Below are positions 47,392-57,199 of a stretch of 64,000 nt of DNA, piece by piece. The translations under genes were made by a program, and so were the position numbers. The stretch spans positions 221,359 to 285,358 of the forward strand of contig NZ_GL622200.1 of assembly GCF_000185305.1 (NCBI RefSeq), written 5' to 3'. Origin of the DNA: Aggregatibacter segnis ATCC 33393 (GTDB taxonomy: Bacteria; Pseudomonadota; Gammaproteobacteria; Enterobacterales; Pasteurellaceae). Under the pieces are notes generated by a model. The model was not told the origin of the DNA. It worked only from the letters and a program-made list of their open reading frames with translations, and did no database searches. How positions within the stretch are numbered: position 1 is the stretch's first letter; every line of letters starts with the position of its first letter.

Positions 47392-48576
47392 ATGCCAAAT
47401 TCAATATCCCTCAATCATTCTCCAACCATTGCAATCATCGCAGGCGAAGTCTCCGGTGACATTCTCGGAGCAGGTTTAATTCATGCCCTGAAAGCGTGTT
47501 ATCCGCATGCCAAATTTATCGGTATTGGCGGTGAACGCATGATTGCCGAAGGATTTGAAACTCTGTTTGATATGGAAGAGTTATCCGTGATGGGATTGGT
47601 GGAAGTGCTGAAACATCTACCACGCTTACTCAAAATCCGCCGTAGCATCATCGAGCAATTATCGGCATTAAAACCGGATGTTTTCATTGGCATTGATGCA
47701 CCGGATTTTAACTTAGACGTAGAATTGAAGCTCAAACAACGAGGCATTAAAACCATTCATTATGTGAGTCCGTCAGTGTGGGCATGGCGTCAGAAACGTG
47801 TGTATAAAATCGCAGCAGCCACTAATTTAGTGCTTGCCTTTTTGCCTTTTGAAAAAGCCTTTTATGATCGTTTCAATGTGCCTTGTCGCTTTATTGGGCA
47901 CACCATGGCGGATGCCATTCCGTTGAAACCAAATCGTGATGAAGCCTGCCAATTACTGAATTTAGATCCAACGCAGCGTTATGTGGCGATGCTGGTGGGG
48001 AGTCGTGGTTCAGAGGTGGAATTTCTGAGTGAACCTTTCTTACAAACTGCGCAACTGCTACATCAGCGTTATCCGGATGTTAAATTTCTTGTGCCGTTAA
48101 TTAATCAAAAACTTCGTCAGCAATTTGAACAAATCAAACAATGCGTTGCGCCGGAATTGGATATGATTTTATTGGACGGCAATGCGCGTGCCGCCATGAT
48201 CACCGCAGAAGCAACGTTGCTGGCCTCAGGTACGGCTGCGTTGGAAGCGATGTTATGTAAATCCCCGATGGTAGTGGGGTATCGTATGAAGCCTTTCACC
48301 TATTTCTTAGCCAAACGCTTGGTGAAAACCAAATACGTTTCTTTACCAAATTTGCTGGCGGATGAAATGTTAGTGCCGGAATTAATTCAAGAAGACTGCA
48401 ATCCGACGAAGTTGGCAGAAAAATTGTCCCTGTATTTAAGTGAGGATAAAAGTGCGGTGCAAAATCGCCATGTTTTATTACAACGTTTTGCTGAGTTACA
48501 CCAAAGGATTCAATGCAATGCCGATCAACAAGCCGCACAAGCAGTGATTGATTTATTGGAGCCATCTCATGGATAA
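47392..48576 (+). CDS. lpxB: Lipid-A-disaccharide synthase
   Basis: 394 aa from ATG 47392, placed after the dyad; longer in-frame extensions run through the terminator and lpxA and are rejected. GT19 family: [14 protein letters not shown] at the start, [26 protein letters not shown] and [21 protein letters not shown]. It joins lipid X and UDP-diacylglucosamine. The 3' end overlaps rnhB by 8 bp. Confidence 0.97.
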   Translation: MPNSISLNHSPTIAIIAGEVSGDILGAGLIHALKACYPHAKFIGIGGERMIAEGFETLFDMEELSVMGLVEVLKHLPRLLKIRRSIIEQLSALKPDVFIGIDAPDFNLDVELKLKQRGIKTIHYVSPSVWAWRQKRVYKIAAATNLVLAFLPFEKAFYDRFNVPCRFIGHTMADAIPLKPNRDEACQLLNLDPTQRYVAMLVGSRGSEVEFLSEPFLQTAQLLHQRYPDVKFLVPLINQKLRQQFEQIKQCVAPELDMILLDGNARAAMITAEATLLASGTAALEAMLCKSPMVVGYRMKPFTYFLAKRLVKTKYVSLPNLLADEMLVPELIQEDCNPTKLAEKLSLYLSEDKSAVQNRHVLLQRFAELHQRIQCNADQQAAQAVIDLLEPSHG

Positions 48577-49168
48577 GTTTGTGTACCCACAGGGCTATGC
48601 GCTAATTGCCGGTGTAGATGAAGTAGGACGCGGGCCGTTAGTCGGTGCCGTGGTGACGGCAGCAGTGATTTTGGATCCGAACAATCCTATTGAGGGGCTT
48701 GCTGATTCTAAGAAACTGTCGGAAAAAAAACGTTTATTGTTAGCGGAAGAAATTAAGCAAAAAGCCTTGGCGTGGGCGCTTGGGCGAGCGGAACCACATG
48801 AGATCGACGAGTTGAATATTTTGCATGCTTCCATGCTTGCCATGGAACGGGCGGTAAAACATTTGAAAATTCAACCGCACTTTGTGTTGGTGGATGGCAA
48901 TCGGATTCCTTCAAATTTGTCGATACCTGCTCAGGCAGTTGTTAAAGGGGATGCTTTAGTCGCGGAAATTAGTGCGGCGTCTATTTTGGCAAAAGTCGCA
49001 CGGGATCAGGAAATGTTGGAATTGGATCAACAATATCCACAATATGCCTTTGCGCAACACAAGGGCTACCCAACGAAATTGCATTTGGAAAAAATCGCCG
49101 AATTTGGCCTTTTACCACAGTATCGCCGTAGTTTTGCGCCTGTTAAAAAATTATTAGAATCGCTATAA
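48569..49168 (+). CDS. rnhB: Ribonuclease HII
   Basis: 199 aa from ATG 48569 (TTGGAGCCATCTC upstream, within lpxB). Catalytic Asp-Glu of [25 protein letters not shown], and VDGN with a later Asp. It removes ribonucleotides and RNA primers from DNA. Overlaps lpxB by 8 bp; last member of the envelope block. Confidence 0.97.
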   Translation: MDKFVYPQGYALIAGVDEVGRGPLVGAVVTAAVILDPNNPIEGLADSKKLSEKKRLLLAEEIKQKALAWALGRAEPHEIDELNILHASMLAMERAVKHLKIQPHFVLVDGNRIPSNLSIPAQAVVKGDALVAEISAASILAKVARDQEMLELDQQYPQYAFAQHKGYPTKLHLEKIAEFGLLPQYRRSFAPVKKLLESL

Positions 49169-49207
49169 TTTGACCTGCATTTGAACATTTTTAGCACGGA
49201 GGGCGCC

Positions 49208-51070
49208 ATGAACCAATTCACCAGCTTACTTGATTCTTTCCGTCCGGAACCTTGGGTATGGGTGCTATTGTTGCTCATTGCTTCCGTGATTCTCTTCATT
49301 CGTAACCGCATTCGCATGGACGTCGTCGCTATTTTGGTGATGTTGGCGTTCAGCCTCAGTGGCATTTTAACCGTACAAGAAGTGTTTGCCGGGTTTAGTG
49401 ACCCTAATATTATTCTGATTGCTTTATTGTTCATTGTTGGGGAAGGCTTGGTACGTACCGGCGTGGCGTATCAAGTGAGTGAATGGCTGTTAAAAGCTTC
49501 TCATAACAGCGAAGCCCGAGTCTTAGTTTTCATGATGTTAGCCGTGGCTGGACTGGGGGCTTTCATGAGTTCCACGGGTGTCGTGGCCATTTTCATTCCT
49601 GTGGTGCTGATGATTTGTCGCCAAATGAATATCTCGCCAAAACGTTTGATGATGCCACTGAGCGTTGCCGGGCTTATTAGCGGCATGTTGACGTTGATTG
49701 CGACAGCGCCCAACCTCGTGGTGAATGCCGAGTTGGTACGCGAAACGGATATGCGTTTGAAATTCTTCGATTTTACGCCTATTGGTTTAGTGATTTTGTT
49801 TATGGGGATCGGCTATATGCTGGTTGCCCGTCGTTGGTTAAAGTCCGATAAAGAAAATGAAACCAACAGCATGGATAAACGTTCCATGAGTGATTTAATT
49901 CATGAATATGGTTTGCAACAACGCACGCAGCGTTTTGTGGTAAGAAAAGGCTCACCGCTTATTGGTAAAAATCTGGATGAATTACATTTACGTTCTAAAT
50001 TTGGTTTGAACGTGTTGGCGATTGAACGTTGGAAGCGTTTTCGCCCGATATTTATTGCTGCGCTTGGTTCCTCAGAAGTCCGTGAGAAAGACATTTTATT
50101 GATGGATAGCAGCGATCCTGAACTCAATTTGAAAGCATTTTGTCAGGAATATAATCTAGAGCGGGCGGAAATTCGCGCACAGTCTTTTTCTGAACAAGCC
50201 AGTTCTATTGGCATGGCGGAATTGATTTTAGTGCCGGATTCCGACTGTATCGGAAAATCGACTGAGGAACTTGCTTTTCGCTCCAAATACGGTTTGAACG
50301 TGGTGGGCATTAAGCGTGACGGAGAAGTGCTTGGTGGGCATTTTGTCGAAACTCCCTATAAAGCCGGGGATTTATTGTTGGTGATTGGTGATTGGAAACT
50401 CATCCAGCAAATGCGTAGCCACAGCAAAGATTTCTTTGTATTAAATTATCCGAGCGAAATTACTAGAGCGGTGCCGGCGCAAAGCCAAGCGCCTTATGCC
50501 TTGTTAAGTATTTTGGTGATGGTGGTGTTGATGGTGACCCGCCTTGTGCCAAATGTGGTGGCTGCCCTCATTGCTTGCTTAATGCTAGGCTACTTCCGTT
50601 GCGTAGATAGCAAAAGTGCCTATGATTCGATTCACTGGTCAAGTCTTGTATTGATTGTAGGCATGATGCCATTTTCGTTGGCTTTACAGAAAACCGGCGG
50701 GGTGTCGGTGATTGTCGAGTTAATGCTGAATTTAGTTGGCGGCATGGGCAAACATTGGATTTTAATTAGCCTGTTTATTCTCACTGCTGTTGTCGGTTTA
50801 TTCATTTCTAACACAGCGACTGCAATTTTGATTGCGCCAATCGCCATTACAATGGCACATCAACTCAATTTATCCCCGATGCCATTTGCGATGGTGGTGG
50901 CCATCGCTGCTTCAGCCGCGTTTATGACGCCGGTATCATCGCCGGTGAATACCATGGTTTTTGGCCCCGGTGGCTATAAATTTGCTGATTTTGTCAAAGT
51001 CGGTGTGCCGTTCACTCTTTTAGTGATGTTAGTGAGCGTGTTTCTTATTCCTTTACTCTTTCCTTTTTAA
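49208..51070 (+). CDS. SLC13/DASS-family anion transporter with TrkA-C domains
   Basis: 620 aa from ATG 49208 (GGAGG 6 bp upstream); a longer ORF start is rejected. Twelve or so helices split into halves by two RCK_C (TrkA-C) domains at about residues 230-410 (KGSPLIGKNLDELHLRSKFGLNVLAIERWK and SDCIGKSTEELAFRSKYGLNVVGIKR). The DASS motif STGVVAIFIPVVLM and SNTATAILIAPIAITMA plus SSPVNTMVFGPGGYKFADF are typical. Substrate (sulfate, phosphate or dicarboxylate) cannot be told. Confidence 0.88.
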   Translation: MNQFTSLLDSFRPEPWVWVLLLLIASVILFIRNRIRMDVVAILVMLAFSLSGILTVQEVFAGFSDPNIILIALLFIVGEGLVRTGVAYQVSEWLLKASHNSEARVLVFMMLAVAGLGAFMSSTGVVAIFIPVVLMICRQMNISPKRLMMPLSVAGLISGMLTLIATAPNLVVNAELVRETDMRLKFFDFTPIGLVILFMGIGYMLVARRWLKSDKENETNSMDKRSMSDLIHEYGLQQRTQRFVVRKGSPLIGKNLDELHLRSKFGLNVLAIERWKRFRPIFIAALGSSEVREKDILLMDSSDPELNLKAFCQEYNLERAEIRAQSFSEQASSIGMAELILVPDSDCIGKSTEELAFRSKYGLNVVGIKRDGEVLGGHFVETPYKAGDLLLVIGDWKLIQQMRSHSKDFFVLNYPSEITRAVPAQSQAPYALLSILVMVVLMVTRLVPNVVAALIACLMLGYFRCVDSKSAYDSIHWSSLVLIVGMMPFSLALQKTGGVSVIVELMLNLVGGMGKHWILISLFILTAVVGLFISNTATAILIAPIAITMAHQLNLSPMPFAMVVAIAASAAFMTPVSSPVNTMVFGPGGYKFADFVKVGVPFTLLVMLVSVFLIPLLFPF

Positions 51071-51087
51071 CGTTTAAGGAGAATGTG

Positions 51088-51696
51088 ATGAGTATTTATG
51101 ATCTGAAACCTAAATTCCAAAATCTATTACGTCCTCTCGTGATAAAGCTGGAACAACGTGGTGTGACTGCCAATCAAGTCACCTTAACCGCGTGTGCCAT
51201 TTCTGTTATTTTAGGGCTAATTTTGACCGCATTTTCCGGTTATCACTGGCTTTTTATTTTGATTCCTATTTGGTTGTTCGTGCGCATGGCACTTAATGCC
51301 ATTGATGGTATGTTAGCGCGTGAATTTAACCAAAAATCCCGTTTGGGCGGATACCTGAATGAAATCACTGATGTCGTGTCTGACGCCGCATTATATTTGC
51401 CTTTTGCTTTTGTCCATCCTTTTGATACGTTACAAATTGGCTTGATCATTTGGTTGTCGGCATTGACGGAATTTTGTGGTGTGCTCGGGCAAGTGCAAGG
51501 AAAAACACGTCGTTATGATGGTCCGTTAGGTAAAAGCGACCGAGCGTTTTTGTTTGGCGTGTTAGGCTTGGTTTATGTTTTTGTTCCGACTTTACCGGAT
51601 TTTCTCTATTGGCTGCTTTGGATTGTCATCATTCTGTTAATTGTCACTTGTGTCAAACGTGTGAAGTCTGGCTTGGCTGAAGTGGGTAACGAATAG
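51088..51696 (+). CDS. CDP-alcohol phosphatidyltransferase family protein
   Basis: 202 aa from ATG 51088 (AAGGAG upstream). The family signature D-G-x2-A-R-x8-G-x3-D-x3-D is intact: DGMLAREFNQKSRLGGYLNEITD. About six transmembrane helices. It would transfer a phosphatidyl group from CDP-diacylglycerol to an alcohol; PgsA-, PssA- or YnbA-type acceptor not determined. First gene of a three-gene lipid cluster. Confidence 0.88.
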   Translation: MSIYDLKPKFQNLLRPLVIKLEQRGVTANQVTLTACAISVILGLILTAFSGYHWLFILIPIWLFVRMALNAIDGMLAREFNQKSRLGGYLNEITDVVSDAALYLPFAFVHPFDTLQIGLIIWLSALTEFCGVLGQVQGKTRRYDGPLGKSDRAFLFGVLGLVYVFVPTLPDFLYWLLWIVIILLIVTCVKRVKSGLAEVGNE

Positions 51697-51706
51697 GAGC
51701 GTGATT

Positions 51707-52339
51707 ATGTTAGCCAAATTGATCGATTTTCTTTTATGTCGTTTCACCTCCTTTATCACCGGCGTCCGTCCACAAAAAAATGTGGAACAGCAATCCGCGG
51801 ATAAACATCGTTTGTATTTTGCCAACCATAACAGCCACGGTGATTTTATTTTGTTGTGGGTCTCTTTGCCTTATCAAGTGCGCAAAAACACCCGTCCGGT
51901 TGCCGGTGCGGATTATTGGACAAAAGGGCCGATTCGTCGTTTCTTAGCATACAAAGTGTTTAATATGTTGTTGATTGAGCGGGGCGGCGATAACCCGCAA
52001 GCCATTACCGAACAAATTAGTGATGCCTTGCAACATCATTCTCTGATTATTTTCCCTGAAGGCACCCGTAAAATGGACGACGATGTGGCGCTACAACCTT
52101 TCAAAAGTGGTTTGTATTACATCGCAAAGCAAAACCCGCAATTAGAACTTGTGCCGGTATGGATTAGTAATATGCATAATGTTTTGCCGAAGGGTTTTGT
52201 GGTGCCAATTCCGCTGTTGTGCGATTTATATATGGGAGAGCCGCTCTTCTACCGTGAGGCGGAAGACAAAACCGATTTCTTGAACCGAGCCGAACAGGCA
52301 CTATTAAGTCTAAATTTAACCGAAAAAGGGAAAGCATAA
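51707..52339 (+). CDS. PlsC-like 1-acylglycerol-phosphate acyltransferase
   Basis: 210 aa from ATG 51707 (AGGAGCG upstream); GTG 51701 also possible. HxxxxD box in NHNSHGDFILL, EGTRKMDD-type motif IIFPEGTRKMDDD, and VPVWISN near the end. It probably acylates lysophosphatidate or a related glycerol lipid at the inner face of the membrane. Lies between the CDP-alcohol transferase and a CdsA paralogue, with a one-base overlap (TAATG) to the latter. Confidence 0.87.
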   Translation: MLAKLIDFLLCRFTSFITGVRPQKNVEQQSADKHRLYFANHNSHGDFILLWVSLPYQVRKNTRPVAGADYWTKGPIRRFLAYKVFNMLLIERGGDNPQAITEQISDALQHHSLIIFPEGTRKMDDDVALQPFKSGLYYIAKQNPQLELVPVWISNMHNVLPKGFVVPIPLLCDLYMGEPLFYREAEDKTDFLNRAEQALLSLNLTEKGKA

Positions 52340-53268
52340 TGGAAATATGGCAACTGTTTGGTGGGTTAATCATCACCTTAATTATTGCGTCATCAATCGG
52401 TTATGGATTGAAATTCAAAGTCGGCTTTTCCACCCCTCATGCGGTAATTGATAATCTTAACGCACGCATTAATGCCTGGTGGATCATGATTCTGATCATC
52501 TTTGCCGCCGCGGCATTGGGATTTTATGGCGTAATCGGGTTATTTTTTGTCATTTCTTTCATGGCATTGCGTGAATTTTTATCATTGCTTTATATTCGTC
52601 GTGGCGATCATCTCGCACTTGCCGCTTGTTTTTACGTCATTCTGCCTCTTCAATATTTTTTAGTGGCAATTGACTGGTTCAGTATGTTCACCATCTTCAT
52701 TCCGGTGTATGGTTTCCTGTTTTTGCCAATCCTTTCCGCCTTGTTGGGCGACACAGCGCATTTCTTAGATCGCTCCACCAAAGTGCAATGGGCATTGATG
52801 ATCAGTGTCTTTTGTATTTCTCACATCCCGGCAATCCTGACATTAGACATTGAAGGTTTTGAAGATAAAAAACTGCTATTGATGATTTTCTTGATTTTAG
52901 TGGTGCAATCCAGTGATGTATTACAATATGTATGGGGCAAGTTGTTCGGCAAACACAAAATTGCGCCAAAACTCTCGCCATCCAAAACCGTGGAAGGTTT
53001 TGTAGGCGGTGTCGTCAGCGCCAGTGTGCTGGGTGGCTTGCTTTATTGGCTTACGCCCTTTAACCCGGTACAAGCGGTGTTAATGAGCTTATTAATCTGC
53101 CTTATGGGCTTTTTAGGCGGCTTAGTGATGTCCGCGATGAAACGCAGCATGGGGGTAAAAGACTGGGGGAATATGATTAGTGGCCACGGCGGTATGCTAG
53201 ATCGCATGGATTCCCTTTGCTTTGCTGCGCCAATTTTCTTCCATGTGGTGAGATATTATTGGGCTTAG
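52339..53268 (+). CDS. CdsA paralogue (phosphatidate cytidylyltransferase-like)
   Basis: 309 aa, about eight transmembrane helices. The signature is kept as SAMKRSMGVKDWGNMISGHGG LDRMDS with Ser replacing the common Pro. FGKHKIAPKLSPSKTVEGFVGG mirrors the main CdsA. E. coli YnbB is an analogous second CdsA next to a CDP-alcohol transferase (YnbA). Likely role: CDP-DAG or a specialised CDP-lipid made on the spot. Closes the three-gene lipid set. Confidence 0.88.
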   Translation: MEIWQLFGGLIITLIIASSIGYGLKFKVGFSTPHAVIDNLNARINAWWIMILIIFAAAALGFYGVIGLFFVISFMALREFLSLLYIRRGDHLALAACFYVILPLQYFLVAIDWFSMFTIFIPVYGFLFLPILSALLGDTAHFLDRSTKVQWALMISVFCISHIPAILTLDIEGFEDKKLLLMIFLILVVQSSDVLQYVWGKLFGKHKIAPKLSPSKTVEGFVGGVVSASVLGGLLYWLTPFNPVQAVLMSLLICLMGFLGGLVMSAMKRSMGVKDWGNMISGHGGMLDRMDSLCFAAPIFFHVVRYYWA

Positions 53269-53336
53269 TAGGATTTTTGTGAGAACGGCTTCTAGCCGGA
53301 TTTATTGATTAACAAACCTTAAAAATGAGAGAAAAA

Positions 53337-53918
53337 ATGACCGCACTTTTAAAGATTGGGTTGGTGTCTGTTTCTGATCGGGCATCGCAAGGCGTGTATC
53401 CGGATCAAGGCATTCCGGAACTTAAACATTGGTTGGAACAGGCGTTGGTGGAGCCTTTTGAGGTAGTCGAACGCCTGATTCCGGACGAGCAACCGGAAAT
53501 CGAGCGCACGCTATGCAACTTAGTGGATGAAGAACATTGTCATTTGGTGCTCACCACCGGCGGCACCGGGCCGGCAAAACGAGATGTTACACCGGATGCG
53601 ACACTTGCTGTCGCGGATCGTGAAATGCCGGGGTTTGGCGAGCAAATGCGTCAAGTCAGTTTGCATTTTGTGCCGACAGCCATTCTTTCTCGTCAAGTGG
53701 GCGTGATTCGTAAAGACAGTTTGATTTTAAATTTACCGGGGCAGCCGAAGGCGATTAAAGAAACGTTAGAAGGCGTAAAAGATGAAAACGGTAATGTGTT
53801 GGTGAAGGGGATTTTTAGCGCCGTGCCGTATTGCTTGCAGCTCATCAACGGATTGTATATCGACACTAAACCGGAAATCATTGCCAGTTTCCGCCCGAAA
53901 TCAGCACGCCGGAGTTAA
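53337..53918 (+). CDS. mog: Molybdopterin adenylyltransferase
   Basis: 193 aa from ATG 53337; another ATG 12 bp upstream is possible. The MoaB/Mog domain has LVLTTGGTGPAKRDVTPDAT and NLPGQPKAIKETLEGV. It adenylates molybdopterin for Mo insertion. The start codon lies inside a USS: ATGACCGCACTT encodes MTAL. A terminator shared with proB follows. Confidence 0.92.
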   Translation: MTALLKIGLVSVSDRASQGVYPDQGIPELKHWLEQALVEPFEVVERLIPDEQPEIERTLCNLVDEEHCHLVLTTGGTGPAKRDVTPDATLAVADREMPGFGEQMRQVSLHFVPTAILSRQVGVIRKDSLILNLPGQPKAIKETLEGVKDENGNVLVKGIFSAVPYCLQLINGLYIDTKPEIIASFRPKSARRS

Positions 53919-53971
53919 ATGGGGAGAAAAGTGCGGTCATTTTTGACGGCATTTTTACAGCGCACTAAAAC

Positions 53972-54012
53972 AAAAACGGTATTCCCTTGTTTTGATGGAA
54001 TACCGTTTTTTG
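53972..54012. terminator. Bidirectional terminator between mog and proB
   Basis: AAAAACGGTATTCC and GGAATACCGTTTTT, 14-bp stem with an 11-nt loop. Confidence 0.85.
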
Positions 54013-54013
54013 T

Positions 54014-55120
54014 TTATAGCACAATCATATCATCTCGATGAATGGCGACGGCTCCATATTCATAACCAAGCAGTTGTTCAATATCATGAGACTGTTTACC
54101 TTTGATTAATTCCAGTGCATCGCTGTTATAACGTGGCATGCCGAGAGCAATATCTTTGCCTTGTGAGTTACGAATGCGCACAACTTCACCACGGGAGAAA
54201 CGCCCGCTCACATCAACGATACCCGCCGGTAGCAAGGATTTGTGCTGAATTAACACCGCACTTTGTGCTCCATCATCGATCGTTAGCACGCCTGCTGAGG
54301 GGGCGGCGAAGAGCCATTGCTTGCGACTTTCCAATCGATCCGCCTGTACCGTGAATTTAGTGCCGATGGCTTGATCGTATGCTAAATCGACGATGACGTT
54401 AGGTTGATTACCCGGCGCAATAATAGTTTCAATGCCAGAACGGGTAGCGACATCTGCTGCGGTGATTTTGGTGGACATGCCACCGGTACCTAAATTTGTG
54501 CCGCTACCACCCGCGATAGAACGAATATGATCGGTGATTTTCTCCACGACCGGAATCAATTTCGCCTGTGGATTTTTACGCGGATCGCTGTCAAACAAGC
54601 CCTGCTGATCGGTCAATAAATAAAGCTGTTCCGCTTGCACTAAAATTGCCACTAAGGCGGATAAATTGTCGTTATCACCCACTTTAATTTCTGCTGTGGC
54701 GACAGCATCATTTTCATTGATAACAGGGATGATGTGATTATCCAATAATGCATGCAATGTATCGCGCGCATTGAGAAAACGTTCGCGATCTTCAATATCC
54801 GCACGGGTTAACAACATTTGCCCGATATGAATATCATAAATGGCAAAGAGTTTTTCCCACGTTTGAATCAGCTGGCTTTGACCCACTGCCGCCAATAATT
54901 GTTTGGATGCTACAGTAGGTGGTAATTGCGGGTGATTTAAATAATGTCGACCGGCGGCAATGGCGCCTGAAGTGACAATCACTAAACGAAAGCCGGCGCG
55001 ATGTAATTGTGCCAACTGACGGACGATTTCCATCATGTATGCTAAATTTAATTTGGGTGTGCCTTGGGTTAAGGTGCTGGTGCCGAATTTCACCACAATC
55101 GTTTTGTTATTCTGTTGCAT
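54014..55120 (-). CDS. proB: Glutamate 5-kinase
   Basis: 368 aa, amino acid kinase domain ([59 protein letters not shown]) plus a C-terminal PUA domain (about 275-355). First step of proline synthesis; proA is not adjacent. AAGGAGTCAGT precedes the start. Confidence 0.97.
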   Translation of the reverse strand: MQQNNKTIVVKFGTSTLTQGTPKLNLAYMMEIVRQLAQLHRAGFRLVIVTSGAIAAGRHYLNHPQLPPTVASKQLLAAVGQSQLIQTWEKLFAIYDIHIGQMLLTRADIEDRERFLNARDTLHALLDNHIIPVINENDAVATAEIKVGDNDNLSALVAILVQAEQLYLLTDQQGLFDSDPRKNPQAKLIPVVEKITDHIRSIAGGSGTNLGTGGMSTKITAADVATRSGIETIIAPGNQPNVIVDLAYDQAIGTKFTVQADRLESRKQWLFAAPSAGVLTIDDGAQSAVLIQHKSLLPAGIVDVSGRFSRGEVVRIRNSQGKDIALGMPRYNSDALELIKGKQSHDIEQLLGYEYGAVAIHRDDMIVL

Positions 55121-55282
55121 ACTGACTCCTTGTCAAAAATGCGTTTAAGTTAGCATTAAGCGTGGCAAAAAGCATTAAATTTATCGGGGAAATCCACCGC
55201 ACTTCAATAGGGGCAGGATGAAATACTGTTGTTCCTTTTAGAAAGTTTTATAATGGGCGGCACAGTCAATTTAGGTAAAAGT

Positions 55283-56071
55283 ATGATGAAAGCAGAACAG
55301 ATTACTCAGGAATACCAACGAGACGTTACCCGTGTATGCGTAGAAACAGCGTTGTTGTTATTACAACATGGTGTGGAAAGTGCGGTGGTCGTGCAAATGA
55401 CGCAACGACTTGGTGTTGCGCTTGGGGTTGCCAGCGTGGAATGTGCATTAACCGCTAACGCAGTGATTCTTACCACGCTCACCAACGGACATTGTATTAC
55501 GACGACCCGTAAAAGTGCCGACAAAGGCATTAATATGCAAATGGTCACGGATGTTCAACGCATTATTATTTCTGCGGAACATGGTATATACGATTTACAT
55601 CTGGTGAAGAAAAAACTAGACCACCTCAAACCATTAAAATATAACCGTTATTTTGTTGTCTTGATGGTGGGGTTGTCTTGTGCCTCCTTTGCGCATTTAT
55701 CCGGAGGCGATGCATTAATTAGTCTTATCACTTTCTTGGCTTCCTCTGTGGCGATGTATGTGCGGCAGGAATTATCGAAACGCCATTACAATCCCATGAT
55801 TGTTTTTTGCATTACAGCCTTTGTGGCGTCATTGATTGCGGGCATGAGTTTGAAATATCAAATCGGCAATGATCCGCAAATTGCCTTGGCGTCCAGCGCG
55901 TTGTTGTTGGTGCCTGGATTCCCGTTAATCAATTCACTGGCGGATATTTTAAAAGGCTACGTTAACATGGGGATTAGTCGTTGGGCGGTGGCGACCATTC
56001 TCACCTTTGGGGCGTGTTTGGGCATTGTCTTTGCGCTCAGCGTGCTGAACATTACGACTTGGGGGAACTAA
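55283..56071 (+). CDS. yjjP: ThrE-type exporter large subunit YjjP
   Basis: 262 aa from ATG 55283; earlier ATGs give up to 18 extra residues and no better ribosome site. N-terminal cytoplasmic part (VTRVCVETALLLLQHGVESAVV, STRKSADKGINMQ-like TTRKSADKGINMQMV) and about five helices, ending VPGFPLINSLADILKGYVNMG. With YjjB it forms an exporter (succinate in E. coli). A USS lies inside (about 55378). yjjB is one base downstream. Confidence 0.9.
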   Translation: MMKAEQITQEYQRDVTRVCVETALLLLQHGVESAVVVQMTQRLGVALGVASVECALTANAVILTTLTNGHCITTTRKSADKGINMQMVTDVQRIIISAEHGIYDLHLVKKKLDHLKPLKYNRYFVVLMVGLSCASFAHLSGGDALISLITFLASSVAMYVRQELSKRHYNPMIVFCITAFVASLIAGMSLKYQIGNDPQIALASSALLLVPGFPLINSLADILKGYVNMGISRWAVATILTFGACLGIVFALSVLNITTWGN

Positions 56072-56072
56072 G

Positions 56073-56537
56073 ATGGATTGGTTATTTTGGTTACTCGATG
56101 ATATGTTCTTTGCGGCAATTCCAGCCGTGGGCTTTGCGCTGTTGTTCAATGTGCCGGCTAAAGCACTGAAATATTGCGCGATGCTTGGCGCGTTAGGGCA
56201 TGTAACCCGTACCTTGTTGCTCCATTGGGATATGCCGATTATTTTTGCCACGGTGGTTGGTGCTGCGCTGATTGGTTTTATCGGGGTTCACCTTTCCCAT
56301 CGTTATTTGGCCCATCCGAAAGTCTTCACCGTGGCGGCAATTATTCCAATGATTCCCGGCGTGCATGCTTACAAAGCCATGATAGCGATTGTGCAGATTC
56401 ACCATTACGGTTTTTCTGACGAACTGTTTGCACAAATGATCAATTCCTTTATAAACACCACCTTTATTCTTGGTGCATTAGTTTTTGGGTTGGCGTTGCC
56501 GGGCCTGTTGTTCTATCGTGGAAAACCTGTGGTATAG
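56073..56537 (+). CDS. yjjB: ThrE-type exporter small subunit YjjB
   Basis: 154 aa, four to five helices with PAKALKYCAMLGALGHVTRT and the conserved IPMIPGVHAYKAM. Complements YjjP to make the full ten-helix ThrE-like exporter. folA begins 39 bp further on. Confidence 0.9.
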   Translation: MDWLFWLLDDMFFAAIPAVGFALLFNVPAKALKYCAMLGALGHVTRTLLLHWDMPIIFATVVGAALIGFIGVHLSHRYLAHPKVFTVAAIIPMIPGVHAYKAMIAIVQIHHYGFSDELFAQMINSFINTTFILGALVFGLALPGLLFYRGKPVV

Positions 56538-56576
56538 TAACCGCACGTTAAGCCATTAAATAACTTAGGAAAATAC

Positions 56577-57059
56577 ATGAATTTAAGCCTAATTGTCGCC
56601 ATGACGAAAAATCATGTTATCGGTAAAGATAACCAAATGCCGTGGCATTTGCCTGCTGACCTGGCTTGGTTTCGTCAAAACACGACCGGCAAGCCAGTGA
56701 TCATGGGGCGCAAAACCTTTGAAAGCATTGGTCGCCCGTTGCCGAAACGCACGAATATTGTGCTTTCACGTCAACCCTTCATGCATGAAGGCGTTGTGTG
56801 GAAAGCGAGTCTGGAAAGTGCGGTGGATTTTGTGCGCGATTCCGAGGAGATTATGCTGATTGGTGGTGGACAGCTTTTCAAACAATATTTACCGCAAGCC
56901 GATCGTCTTTACCTCACTGAAATTCAAACAGAATTGGTGGGCGATACTTTCTTTCCACCAATCGATTGGAATGACTGGTCGATTGAATTTGAACAATACC
57001 GTCCTGCCGATGAACAAAATTCTTACGATTGCCGTTTTTTGATTTTGGTAAGAAAGTGA
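56577..57059 (+). CDS. folA: Dihydrofolate reductase
   Basis: 160 aa. SLIVAMTKNHVIGKDNQMPWHLPADLAWFRQNT holds the catalytic Asp (PAD) and Trp. VIMGRKTFESIGRPLPKRTNIVLSR and IMLIGGGQLFKQYLPQADRLYLTEI follow. It reduces dihydrofolate with NADPH; target of trimethoprim. A USS is inside (about 56816). Confidence 0.98.
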   Translation: MNLSLIVAMTKNHVIGKDNQMPWHLPADLAWFRQNTTGKPVIMGRKTFESIGRPLPKRTNIVLSRQPFMHEGVVWKASLESAVDFVRDSEEIMLIGGGQLFKQYLPQADRLYLTEIQTELVGDTFFPPIDWNDWSIEFEQYRPADEQNSYDCRFLILVRK

Positions 57060-57199
57060 TTTTTGCGTAAAAGTGCGGTGGGTTTTCCGTGCGTTTTGAT
57101 ATTCTTCCTCCTTGGTCTGATGTAGGGGGAGGAAGAATACTTGGAATAGGGTTGACGAGCGGGAGCAAAACGGAACGCTCGCCTAAGTGAAAAGAATCC
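57060..57199. other. folA-paeA convergent gap with two inverted repeats
   Basis: USS at about 57070 with T-rich tail. TATTCTTCCTCC/GGAGGAAGAATA (57100-57111 and 57128-57139), 12-bp stem with a 16-nt loop, then CGAGCG/CGCTCG (57156-57161 and 57176-57181). Neither has a clear T run; they may together end the two converging transcripts. Confidence 0.6.
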
